Origin: Clostridia bacterium
GTDB lineage: Bacteria; Bacillota; Clostridia; Oscillospirales; CAG-272
Reading direction: 5' to 3'
Assembly: GCA_900753295.1 (NCBI GenBank)
Contig: CAADYQ010000053.1
Location: forward strand, 1 to 39,251
Length of the DNA stretch: 39,251 bases
The first letter of the stretch is position 1. Every line of letters starts with the position of its first letter. The notes beneath the pieces were generated by a model that saw only the letters and a list, made by a program, of their open reading frames with translations, was not told the DNA's origin and did not search any database. Below, one piece after another: positions 32,886 through 39,251 of the stretch. Both the position numbers and the translations under genes were made by a program.

Positions 32886-34026
32886 TATTTGTACCGGCTG
32901 TGGCATGTGTACGGCAATATGCTCATCCTCTGCAATTCAGATGCAGGCGGATGAACACGGCTTCCTGTATCCGACAGTCGATGCGGCAAAATGTACGGAT
33001 TGTGGCCTTTGCACCCGGAAATGCCCTATTACCACACCACCGCAGATATCTGTACATACTGATGTTCTGACCGGCTACGCCAATGACGGAACGCTCCTGC
33101 CCCGATCCTCGTCCGGCGCGATTTTTCCCGTGCTGGCAGCGGAGATCATCCGCAGAGGCGGCCTTGTGTTCGGTGCGGCCTTTGACGGACAGTTCCAGGT
33201 AGTACATACTGCCGCTGAAACGCTTCCGGAGCTTACTGCTCTTTGCAGTTCCAAGTATGTGCAGAGCCGCATTCCCGCTAACTGCTATTTGCAGGTAAAG
33301 AAGGCACTGGCTGCTGGACGTTGGGTCTACTTCAGTGGGATGCCGTGCCAAGTCGCAGCGCTGAAAAGCTACCTTGGTCGGGACTATGAGACTCTGATCA
33401 CGCAGGACACAGCCTGTCACAGTGTCCCCTCGCCTCTGGTGTGGGGCGAATATAAAGCGGAGTTGGAGAAGCAGCACGGTGGCAAGCTGGCCGCGTTCTC
33501 CTTCCGCAACAAAGCAAATGGCTGGGAAGTCTACCATATCCGCGCCTTATTTGATAATGGCAGCGAATCCACTCAGCCCGCCGCCGAAAACCCCTATCAG
33601 CGCGGTTTTATCAAGGGGCTGTATTCCCGCAGCTCCTGCTTCGTATGCAAGTTCAAAGGGATCGAGCGTTGCAGCGACGTCACGCTTGCAGACTATTGGG
33701 GCGTCAAGGGGATCCAGCCGGACGCCTACAACCCGCAGGGCACATCCCTCATTTTGCTGCACAGTGAAAAGGGACGCAGCCTGCTGGAATGCTGCAAGGA
33801 GCAGCTGCGACTCCAGCCCGCAGCCAAAGATGCGTTTGCCTTTAACCCGGCGGTGCTTGCACCCATTCAAAAGCCTGCCCGCTATGATGAATTCTGGGAA
33901 GGCTACGGTCAAACGTCCTTTGCCGATTTGGTTTCTGCCTGCTGCGAGCCGACCGAAGAAGAACTGGCACAGGAACGCCGGAGCAAGAGCCTTCTGGCCC
34001 GCGTCATGCACCGCCTGAAACGATAA
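32863..34026 (+). CDS. FrhB-type coenzyme F420 hydrogenase/dehydrogenase beta-subunit-like protein
   Basis: A 387-residue predicted iron-sulfur flavoprotein. Two 4Fe-4S ferredoxin motifs open it: C10-x2-C13-x2-C16-x3-C20 and C44-x2-C47-x2-C50-x3-C54. The FrhB domains follow (GYANDGTLLPRSSSGAIFPV, YFSGMPCQVAALKSYLG, CHSVPSP, DVTLADYWGVKG). The last motif and FVCKFKG hold additional cysteines. F420 itself is unlikely in this kind of organism. Homologues recur in capsule loci next to pyruvyl transferases, as here, so a redox modification of a sugar or of the pyruvyl group has been inferred but is not proven. The last 20 residues are basic. Confidence 0.87.
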   Translation: MNVTQKSDICTGCGMCTAICSSSAIQMQADEHGFLYPTVDAAKCTDCGLCTRKCPITTPPQISVHTDVLTGYANDGTLLPRSSSGAIFPVLAAEIIRRGGLVFGAAFDGQFQVVHTAAETLPELTALCSSKYVQSRIPANCYLQVKKALAAGRWVYFSGMPCQVAALKSYLGRDYETLITQDTACHSVPSPLVWGEYKAELEKQHGGKLAAFSFRNKANGWEVYHIRALFDNGSESTQPAAENPYQRGFIKGLYSRSSCFVCKFKGIERCSDVTLADYWGVKGIQPDAYNPQGTSLILLHSEKGRSLLECCKEQLRLQPAAKDAFAFNPAVLAPIQKPARYDEFWEGYGQTSFADLVSACCEPTEEELAQERRSKSLLARVMHRLKR

Positions 34027-34056
34027 TGTGATAAATAATGGAGGGCACATTCCTTT

Positions 34057-35148
34057 ATGAAAAAAATCATGCTGGTTTTCGGCACTCGGCCGGAAGCAAT
34101 AAAAATGTGTCCGCTGGTCAACGAGCTGAAGACACGGCAGGATGTAGAGACAATCGTTTGTGTTACAGGCCAGCATCGTCAGATGCTGGATCAGGTGCTG
34201 GAGGCATTCCATGTCGTTCCGGATTACGACCTGTCCATTATGAAGAACAAGCAAACGCTGTTTGATATTACGACTAATATTCTCAACCGCATCAAATCCG
34301 TTTTGGAAGAGGTTCGCCCAGATATCGTATTGGTGCACGGTGACACATCTACCACATTTGTGACGGCATTGGCCGGCTTTTACCTACAAATTCCTGTGGG
34401 ACATGTGGAAGCCGGATTGCGGACATATAACATCTATTCTCCTTATCCGGAGGAGTTCAACCGGCAGGCGGTCGGTATCATCAGCCAGTATAACTTTGCC
34501 CCTACTGAGCTTTCAAAGCAGAACCTTCTGCGCGAGGGAAAGAATGCGGACAGCATTTATGTGACCGGCAATACGGCAATCGACGCGCTGAAAACCACCG
34601 TTCGGGAAAGCTATTCACATCCGGAGCTTGATTGGGCAGCGGGAAGCCGGTTGATCCTGATAACCGCGCACAGGCGCGAGAATCTTGGCGAGCCTATGCG
34701 GCATATGTTCCGGGCGATACGGCGTGTCATGGACGAGCATCCCGATGTAAAAGCAATCTACCCGATTCACATGAACCCTATGGTTCGTCAAACGGCGGAT
34801 GAGATTCTTGGCGGGGATGAGCGTATTCATATTATTGAGCCGCTGGACGTGTTGGATTTCCACAACTTTATGGCCCGCAGCTATATGATTCTGACAGATT
34901 CTGGAGGTATCCAGGAGGAAGCCCCGTCGCTTGGTAAGCCGGTTCTTGTCATGCGGGATACCACAGAGCGGCCGGAAGGCATCAAGGCTGGAACGCTGAA
35001 ACTCGTCGGCACAGATGAGGAAAATATCTATCGTCATTTCAAGCTTCTTTTGGAGTCCCCAGAAGAATACACCCAAATGAGCGCCGCTGCAAATCCCTAT
35101 GGCGATGGTTTTGCCAGCAAAAGAATTGCAGATATTCTGACCAGGTAA
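34057..35148 (+). CDS. wecB: UDP-N-acetylglucosamine 2-epimerase, copy 1
   Basis: Non-hydrolysing epimerase interconverting UDP-GlcNAc and UDP-ManNAc in the cytoplasm, supplying ManNAc for the polymer. Diagnostic motifs are MLVFGTRPEAIKM at the start, CVTGQHRQMLDQVL, VHGDTSTTF, GHVEAGLRT, YPEEFNR, TAHRRENLGEP with the catalytic histidine, and DSGGIQEEAPSLG. The length, 363, is normal. A GGAGGG lies eleven bases upstream, a little far. The protein is very similar to copy 2 at 36967, with differences concentrated at the C-terminus and mostly silent changes between the genes. This copy uses less G+C-rich codons and travels with the interior cassette. Confidence 0.95.
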   Translation: MKKIMLVFGTRPEAIKMCPLVNELKTRQDVETIVCVTGQHRQMLDQVLEAFHVVPDYDLSIMKNKQTLFDITTNILNRIKSVLEEVRPDIVLVHGDTSTTFVTALAGFYLQIPVGHVEAGLRTYNIYSPYPEEFNRQAVGIISQYNFAPTELSKQNLLREGKNADSIYVTGNTAIDALKTTVRESYSHPELDWAAGSRLILITAHRRENLGEPMRHMFRAIRRVMDEHPDVKAIYPIHMNPMVRQTADEILGGDERIHIIEPLDVLDFHNFMARSYMILTDSGGIQEEAPSLGKPVLVMRDTTERPEGIKAGTLKLVGTDEENIYRHFKLLLESPEEYTQMSAAANPYGDGFASKRIADILTR

Positions 35149-35155
35149 GCACATT

Positions 35156-35696
35156 ATGATGCGGCATATCTACGCCCTGCCCTTGTGGACGGTCACATTT
35201 CTGATGCTGGCATTGTTAATCGTTTTGGCAATGCTCTCCCTGCACAAAAATCAGAGAAAACGATCTATCATCAATGCAGTACTATGTCCTATCACTGTGT
35301 TGATTATCCTCTACGCCACCGTCCTGACCCGTACCCCTGGCAGCTACGAACTCATCCTTACCCCATTTGCCGCTATCGTCGCTGCTCGCCAGCAGTCGGA
35401 ATTTTACCGCGAGATGCTGATGAACATATTTCTCTTCTTCCCTCTGGGCTAACGCTTTCCAACGCTCTGCCGCAAAAGTGGCACCGCTGGGTTAGAATCG
35501 CCCTTACGACGCCCGTCGGCTGCATCCTCAGCGCCGGAATCGAGTATGCGCAGTACCGTTACGCCCTCGGCATGGCGGAGGTGGATGACGTGATTTGCAA
35601 CACGCTGGGCGCGTTCATGGCGCGTTCATCGGTTCCACCTCGCTGCTCATAGCCCACATTATCGAAAAATACAGAGAAAGGGTTCGGCACACGAAC
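35156..35696 (+). pseudogene. VanZ-like membrane protein gene, two frameshifts
   Basis: VanZ-family remnant (small polytopic membrane proteins; some confer teicoplanin resistance, most are unstudied). The first 98 codons run from ATG 35156 to MNIFLFFPLG, then stop at 35450-35452. One base is missing from a GGG run at 35446-35448: restoring it gives PLGLTLSNALPQ and the family's C-terminal half, including the conserved GIEYAQYRYALGMAEVDDVICNTLG region. A second break follows where GGCGCGTTCAT is repeated in tandem (35608-35618 and 35619-35629). With a single copy the frame reads NTLGAFIGSTSLLIAHIIEKYRE. The restored frame then runs, without a stop, into the nucleotidyltransferase ORF. Confidence 0.78.
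35608..35629 (+). repeat. 11-bp tandem direct duplication
   Basis: Two exact adjacent copies of GGCGCGTTCAT. Because 11 is not a multiple of three, gaining or losing one copy switches the reading frame at the end of the VanZ-like gene. Confidence 0.9.
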
Positions 35697-36899
35697 ATGA
35701 CTCTGACCACTACTGAAACACAATTTCTTCATATTGCCCAAAGCGCTTTGTGCGGTTCACAGTCGTCCGAACTGTCTATTGACTGGTCGAGCCTTTTCGC
35801 CGTTGCCAACCAACAAAAGCTATTGCCGATCATTTTTGAAAGTGTTCGCAAGACATCGGCGGCGGATGAAAACGCCGAGCTGTTCGGCGCGATACGTCGG
35901 CAGGTCATTGCGCAGGTGTTTAATCAGACGCTCCGGACCGAAGAATTTGCGGGGCTTTACCGTCAGCTTCGCGCCGCGGGGCTTCATCCGATCGTTGTAA
36001 AGGGGCAACTTTGCAGTCGCCTTTACGCGCTCAAGGATCACCGCATCAGCGCTGATGACGATCTGTTTGTTGCCGATGATGAATTTATTGCCTGCCACAA
36101 GCTGCTCTGCGAGGCGGGGATGGTAACGGCGACGCCGGATGAGGATATTCCCGGCGAGGACGAAATTTCCTATACCAAGCCGGGCAGTCCGCTTTACATT
36201 GAGCTTCATCGGCGACTGTTTGATTCATCCGAGACTGCCCACGATGATCTTAACGGCTTTTTTGACGGCATCCACAGTCGCGCGGTGGAGGTGGACGGCT
36301 TGCTTGCCATGCCGCCGCATGACCATATGCTGTACCTGATACTCCATGCGTACAAGCATTTTGTGGGCTGTGGGATTGGACTGCGCCAGTTCTGCGATAT
36401 CGGACTTTGGGCGCGGGCGTATCATGATAAGATCGACTGGGAGCTTCTCGGCGCTCAATGCGAGCGCGTGCATGCGGCTGTCTTTGCCGCCGCCGCTTTC
36501 CGCATTGCACGTGAGTGTCTTGGGGTCGACTTTGAGCTTCCGGAGCGTTGGCAGACAGACATCGACATTGAGCCGATGCTTCACGATACGTTTGAGGGCG
36601 GAATATACGGTTCAAATGACCGCACGCGCCTGCATTCGTCCACTGTCACGCTCAATGCGGTCAGATCGAGCCGGCACGGTGAAAAAAGCAGTATCCTGCG
36701 TTCGGTTTTTCCGGCAAAGTCCTATATGGAGCGCCGATATGCATATCTGAAAAAGCATCCCGCGCTTCTGCCGGTGGCGTGGGTACAGCGCATTGCGCAC
36801 TACGCCGAGGAAAAGCGCGGTGACAACAGCGCGGCAGGGTCGGTAAGGCTCGCCAAGAAGCGCATCGGACTTATGAAAATGTATGGGATAATGGAGTGA
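35697..36899 (+). CDS. Nucleotidyltransferase-family protein (NTP_transf_5-like)
   Basis: A 400-residue protein of the uncharacterised nucleotidyltransferase group found near polysaccharide and peptide loci. The helical N-terminus (IDWSSLFAVANQQKLLPIIF) is followed by the core VVKGQLCSRLYALKDHRISA and DDDLFV. This matches the family pattern K-G-x(n)-Y-x(4)-R-x-S-x-D-x-D with the metal-binding aspartates. DHMLYLILHAYKHF and RQFCDIGLWARAY are later landmarks. Substrate unknown. ATG 35697 has only a weak, distant RBS (AGAAAGGG), and the frame is open back to 35595 through the VanZ tail, so it may once have been part of a fused or overlapping gene. Codons are G+C-rich, like the chromosome flanks. 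Confidence 0.72.
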   Translation: MTLTTTETQFLHIAQSALCGSQSSELSIDWSSLFAVANQQKLLPIIFESVRKTSAADENAELFGAIRRQVIAQVFNQTLRTEEFAGLYRQLRAAGLHPIVVKGQLCSRLYALKDHRISADDDLFVADDEFIACHKLLCEAGMVTATPDEDIPGEDEISYTKPGSPLYIELHRRLFDSSETAHDDLNGFFDGIHSRAVEVDGLLAMPPHDHMLYLILHAYKHFVGCGIGLRQFCDIGLWARAYHDKIDWELLGAQCERVHAAVFAAAAFRIARECLGVDFELPERWQTDIDIEPMLHDTFEGGIYGSNDRTRLHSSTVTLNAVRSSRHGEKSSILRSVFPAKSYMERRYAYLKKHPALLPVAWVQRIAHYAEEKRGDNSAAGSVRLAKKRIGLMKMYGIME

Positions 36900-36966
36900 C
36901 CCGACGCGGTCGTCCATCGGGGAGCGGTGTATATAAAAGCAAAGCATCAGACAAGGAGAGCTCACA

Positions 36967-38082
36967 TTGAAGAAGATCATGTTGGTTTTCGGCACGCGGC
37001 CGGAAGCGATAAAAATGTGTCCGCTGGTCAACGAGCTGAAGACGCGGCGGAATGCAGAGACGATAGTATGCGTCACCGGGCAGCATCGTCAGATGCTGGA
37101 TCAGGTGTTGGAGGCGTTCCGGGTCACCCCGGACTATGACCTGTCCATAATGAAGGACAAGCAGACACTGTTTGATATCACTACCAATATTCTTGACCGG
37201 ATCAAAACGGTGCTTGAAGAGGTGCGTCCGGATATCGTACTGGTACACGGTGATACCTCCACCACTTTTGTGACGGCGCTCGCATGCTTTTATCTGCAGA
37301 TACCGGTGGGACACGTGGAAGCGGGGCTGCGGACGTATAATATTTATTCTCCGTATCCCGAAGAGTTCAACCGTCAGGCAGTCGGTATTATAAGCAGCTA
37401 CAACTTCGCGCCCACCGAGCTTTCAAGGCAGAATCTGCTGCGTGAAGGCAAAAGCGCGGACAGCATTTATGTGACCGGAAATACGGCGATCGATGCGCTC
37501 AAGACCACCGTTCGGGAAAGCTATTCACACCCGGAGCTGGATTGGGCGGCGGGAAGCCGGCTGATCCTGATAACCGCGCACAGACGTGAGAATCTGGGCG
37601 AGCCTATGCGCCATATGTTCCGGGCGATACGGCGCGTCATGGACGAGCATCACGATGTGAAGGCGATTTATCCGATCCATATGAATCCCGCGGTGCGTCA
37701 GATCGCGGATGAAATTCTTGGTGATGATGAGCGTATCCATATCATCGAACCGTTGGATGTTTTGGATTTCCACAATTTTATGGCGCGCAGCTATATGATC
37801 CTGACGGATTCCGGCGGCATTCAGGAGGAGGCGCCTTCGCTTGGGAAGCCCGTTCTTGTTATGCGGGATACCACGGAGCGCCCGGAAGGCATCAAAGCCG
37901 GAACGCTGAAGCTGGTTGGCACATCGGAAGAGAATATATATCAGAGCTTCAGGCTTCTTTTGGACGACAAAGATGAATATGCAAAAATGAGCAACGCCGC
38001 CAATCCTTACGGAGACGGCAAGGCGTGCCGAAGGATAGCGGATATTCTGACCGGATGTGCGGATAAAGCCGATCAGTTATAA
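36967..38082 (+). CDS. wecB: UDP-N-acetylglucosamine 2-epimerase, copy 2
   Basis: Second non-hydrolysing epimerase with the same motif set as copy 1 (VFGTRPEAIKM, VHGDTSTTF, GHVEAGLRT, TAHRRENLGEP, DSGGIQEEAPSLG). The start is TTG 36967, supported by AAGGAG at 36953-36958 eight bases upstream; the next in-frame ATG is at 36979 and would cut into the first strand. It is eight residues longer than copy 1 (tail CADKADQL). The DNA is more G+C-rich at third positions than copy 1, fitting the surrounding chromosome, so this may be the resident copy and the other the transferred one. Its transcript ends at the 19-bp hairpin at 38088-38130. Confidence 0.95.
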   Translation: MKKIMLVFGTRPEAIKMCPLVNELKTRRNAETIVCVTGQHRQMLDQVLEAFRVTPDYDLSIMKDKQTLFDITTNILDRIKTVLEEVRPDIVLVHGDTSTTFVTALACFYLQIPVGHVEAGLRTYNIYSPYPEEFNRQAVGIISSYNFAPTELSRQNLLREGKSADSIYVTGNTAIDALKTTVRESYSHPELDWAAGSRLILITAHRRENLGEPMRHMFRAIRRVMDEHHDVKAIYPIHMNPAVRQIADEILGDDERIHIIEPLDVLDFHNFMARSYMILTDSGGIQEEAPSLGKPVLVMRDTTERPEGIKAGTLKLVGTSEENIYQSFRLLLDDKDEYAKMSNAANPYGDGKACRRIADILTGCADKADQL

Positions 38083-38087
38083 AAATG

Positions 38088-38130
38088 ATAGGGTGTTAAA
38101 AAACTCGCTTTGAGTTTTTTAACACCCTAT
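38088..38130. terminator. Strong bidirectional terminator at the locus end
   Basis: A perfect 19-bp stem (38088-38106 with 38112-38130), five-base loop, A-rich left arm and T-rich right arm. It lies between convergent wecB copy 2 and murQ, and it shares the GGTG...TTAAAAA design with the terminator at 5635-5670. Confidence 0.9.
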
Positions 38131-38150
38131 TGAATATGATCGGGAAACCG

Positions 38151-38987
38151 TCAGTTTTTGGCGTTTATCGCGTTTATAGCGTCTATCGCCTCGGCGATAT
38201 TGCCGCCGTGAGCGAGAAGCTCCGCTTCGGCGCGTTCGTCGTCGCAGCCGGTTTCTTCGCGTATAATGCGTATGGCGCGGGCGCGTAGCTTTTTGTTGCT
38301 CGGATTCATGTAAACCATGTGGTTGTCGTAAACTCTGCCGAGCTTTATCATCACGCCGGTGGAGATCATATTGAGCACCAGTTTTTGTGCCGTTCCGGCT
38401 TTCATGCGCGTGGAGCCGCTTACGACCTCGGGACCCACCACAACGGCGATAGCAACATCGGCAAGCGGGTTCATGGCGCCGTTTTTGTTGCAGGAGAGGG
38501 CTACCGTGGCTGCGCCGAGCGAATGGGCATATTCGAGCGCACCGCGGCAGTATGCCGCGCTGCCGCTGGCGGATATCGCCATGCAGACATCCTTGCTGGA
38601 AAAGCCTACCGCGTCAAGGTCGGCGGCGGCGTCCTCGGCAACGTCCTCCATGCCCTCAGAGGAGCGGAACATGGCGGGGGGTCCGCCCGCTATCACGCCC
38701 TGTATCAGCTCAGGCGAAACGCCGTAGGTCGGCGGACATTCGGTCGCATCGATGATACCGAGCCTGCCGGAGGTGCCGGCTCCTATGTATATCAGCCTTC
38801 CGCCGTTGCGCAGACGGTCGGCAATGAGATCGATGGCGCGTGAAATGTCGTCAAGCTCGCGCTCGACGGCAAACGGAACGGTTTTATCCTCATCGTTTAT
38901 CACGCGGACGATCTCGCGCGTGGTCATGCGGTCAAGATGACGGCTGTTTTTATTTGTTTTTTCGGTCGTAAGATCATTGTAGTTCAT
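38151..38987 (-). CDS. murQ: N-acetylmuramic acid 6-phosphate etherase MurQ
   Basis: SIS-domain lyase splitting MurNAc-6-phosphate into GlcNAc-6-phosphate and D-lactate, a cytoplasmic step of cell-wall recycling. Diagnostic segments are GRLIYIGAGTSGRLGIIDAT, ECPPTYG, GPEVVSGSTRMKAGTAQKL and the closing NPSNKKLRARAIRII. The C-terminal 40 residues form the small UBA-like helical domain usual in MurQ. Length 278 is slightly short of the common 295-305 but no core motif is missing. AGAGG precedes the ATG. The kinase gene upstream on the same strand ends three bases before it, forming a recycling operon. Confidence 0.95.
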   Translation of the reverse strand: MNYNDLTTEKTNKNSRHLDRMTTREIVRVINDEDKTVPFAVERELDDISRAIDLIADRLRNGGRLIYIGAGTSGRLGIIDATECPPTYGVSPELIQGVIAGGPPAMFRSSEGMEDVAEDAAADLDAVGFSSKDVCMAISASGSAAYCRGALEYAHSLGAATVALSCNKNGAMNPLADVAIAVVVGPEVVSGSTRMKAGTAQKLVLNMISTGVMIKLGRVYDNHMVYMNPSNKKLRARAIRIIREETGCDDERAEAELLAHGGNIAEAIDAINAINAKN

Positions 38988-38990
38988 GGT

Positions 38991-39251
38991 TTATCCTCTT
39001 TGTCTTTCTGATTTCAGAGCATTGTGATCGCGGATAAAGCGCCGGCGGCACGCTTCATCGGCATCCCTACCATCGGCGGCAAGAGCCTCGCAAAATGCGC
39101 CGTATACCGGCGGTGTTTCGGGCAGTATAAGGTCGATATATTCCGGGACCGCGGCGCGCAGGCGCGTATAAAGTCCGCCCGGAGCCGTTACGATGCTTCC
39201 GCCGAGCACTGCACGGCAGGAGGCGCCGCCCGGAGACAGAAATTTTGCCGC
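38991..39251 (-). CDS. BadF/BadG-type sugar kinase (NagK/MurK-like), 3' end only
   Basis: The frame is open to the window edge, so this is the C-terminal 86 codons of a longer gene. The segment VLGGSIVTAPGGLYTRLRA and the later PETPPVYGAFCEAL are the closing strand and helix pattern of BadF/BadG/BcrA/BcrD ATPase-family kinases, the group containing GlcNAc kinase and the MurNAc/GlcNAc kinase MurK. Followed by murQ three bases on, it likely phosphorylates amino sugars recovered from peptidoglycan. A GTG at 39207-39209 inside it is not a credible start because homology continues upstream of it. Confidence 0.75.
   Translation of the reverse strand, partial: AAKFLSPGGASCRAVLGGSIVTAPGGLYTRLRAAVPEYIDLILPETPPVYGAFCEALAADGRDADEACRRRFIRDHNALKSERQRG

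Noticed and set aside
1..39251. CRISPR array, tRNA, rRNA, transposase or integrase
   Set aside because: No regularly spaced repeats, cloverleaf sequences, rRNA-like stretches or recombinase motifs were seen on either strand.

Overview
The window reads as a chromosomal segment of a Gram-positive anaerobe, most likely a gut Clostridia (Oscillospiraceae-like Bacillota). The grounds are AGGAGG-type ribosome binding sites, consensus sigma-A promoters (several with an extended TGATATAAT -10), intrinsic terminators, an NrdR, a DUF6514-like small protein, and a secreted protein with a PSTGD plus membrane-anchor tail. The lineage is an inference from gene style, because no rRNA or other taxonomic marker is present.

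Layout. (1) 1-3689: a two-gene cassette of a DUF2791/BrxD-type P-loop ATPase and an Lhr-like helicase (BrxHI type), a pair known from BREX/Pgl phage-defence loci, here with its upstream partner cut by the window edge. (2) 3744-5940: an XRE regulator and, divergent from it, a perfect-consensus promoter with repeated GTAACAnnnTGTTAC operators driving a 31-residue membrane peptide. A small DUF4190-like membrane protein, an Lgt-like gene interrupted by an in-frame TAA and a two-helix membrane protein follow. (3) 6438-8076: DUF6514-like protein, nrdR and a DUF5131 protein. (4) 8201-13643: a cell-surface block with a structured leader, a GLUG-like repeat protein with a wall-anchor-like tail, an Lrp/AsnC regulator, an S51-type peptidase lipoprotein and a secreted protein with two lamin-tail-like domains.

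(5) 13705-38130: a surface polysaccharide locus read in one direction from a single clear promoter. A PglC-type phosphoglycosyl transferase starts the lipid-linked unit, eight glycosyltransferases extend it, an EpsG-type polymerase and a Wzx flippase assemble and export it, and WecB supplies UDP-ManNAc in two near-identical copies. Decoration is rich. A lic module (LicA choline kinase, LicC cytidylyltransferase, a BCCT transporter, LicD transferase) predicts phosphocholine on the polymer, and pyruvyl transferase, acyltransferase-3 and an FrhB-type iron-sulfur protein predict further groups. The middle of the locus differs in base composition from its two ends, and a VanZ-like gene broken by a 1-base deletion and an 11-bp tandem duplication lies between the two wecB copies. 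I read this as an exchangeable cassette held between conserved ends.

(6) 38151-39251, reverse strand: murQ and the 3' end of a BadF/NagK-type sugar kinase, a cell-wall MurNAc/GlcNAc recycling pair. I saw no tRNA, rRNA, CRISPR array, transposase or integrase.
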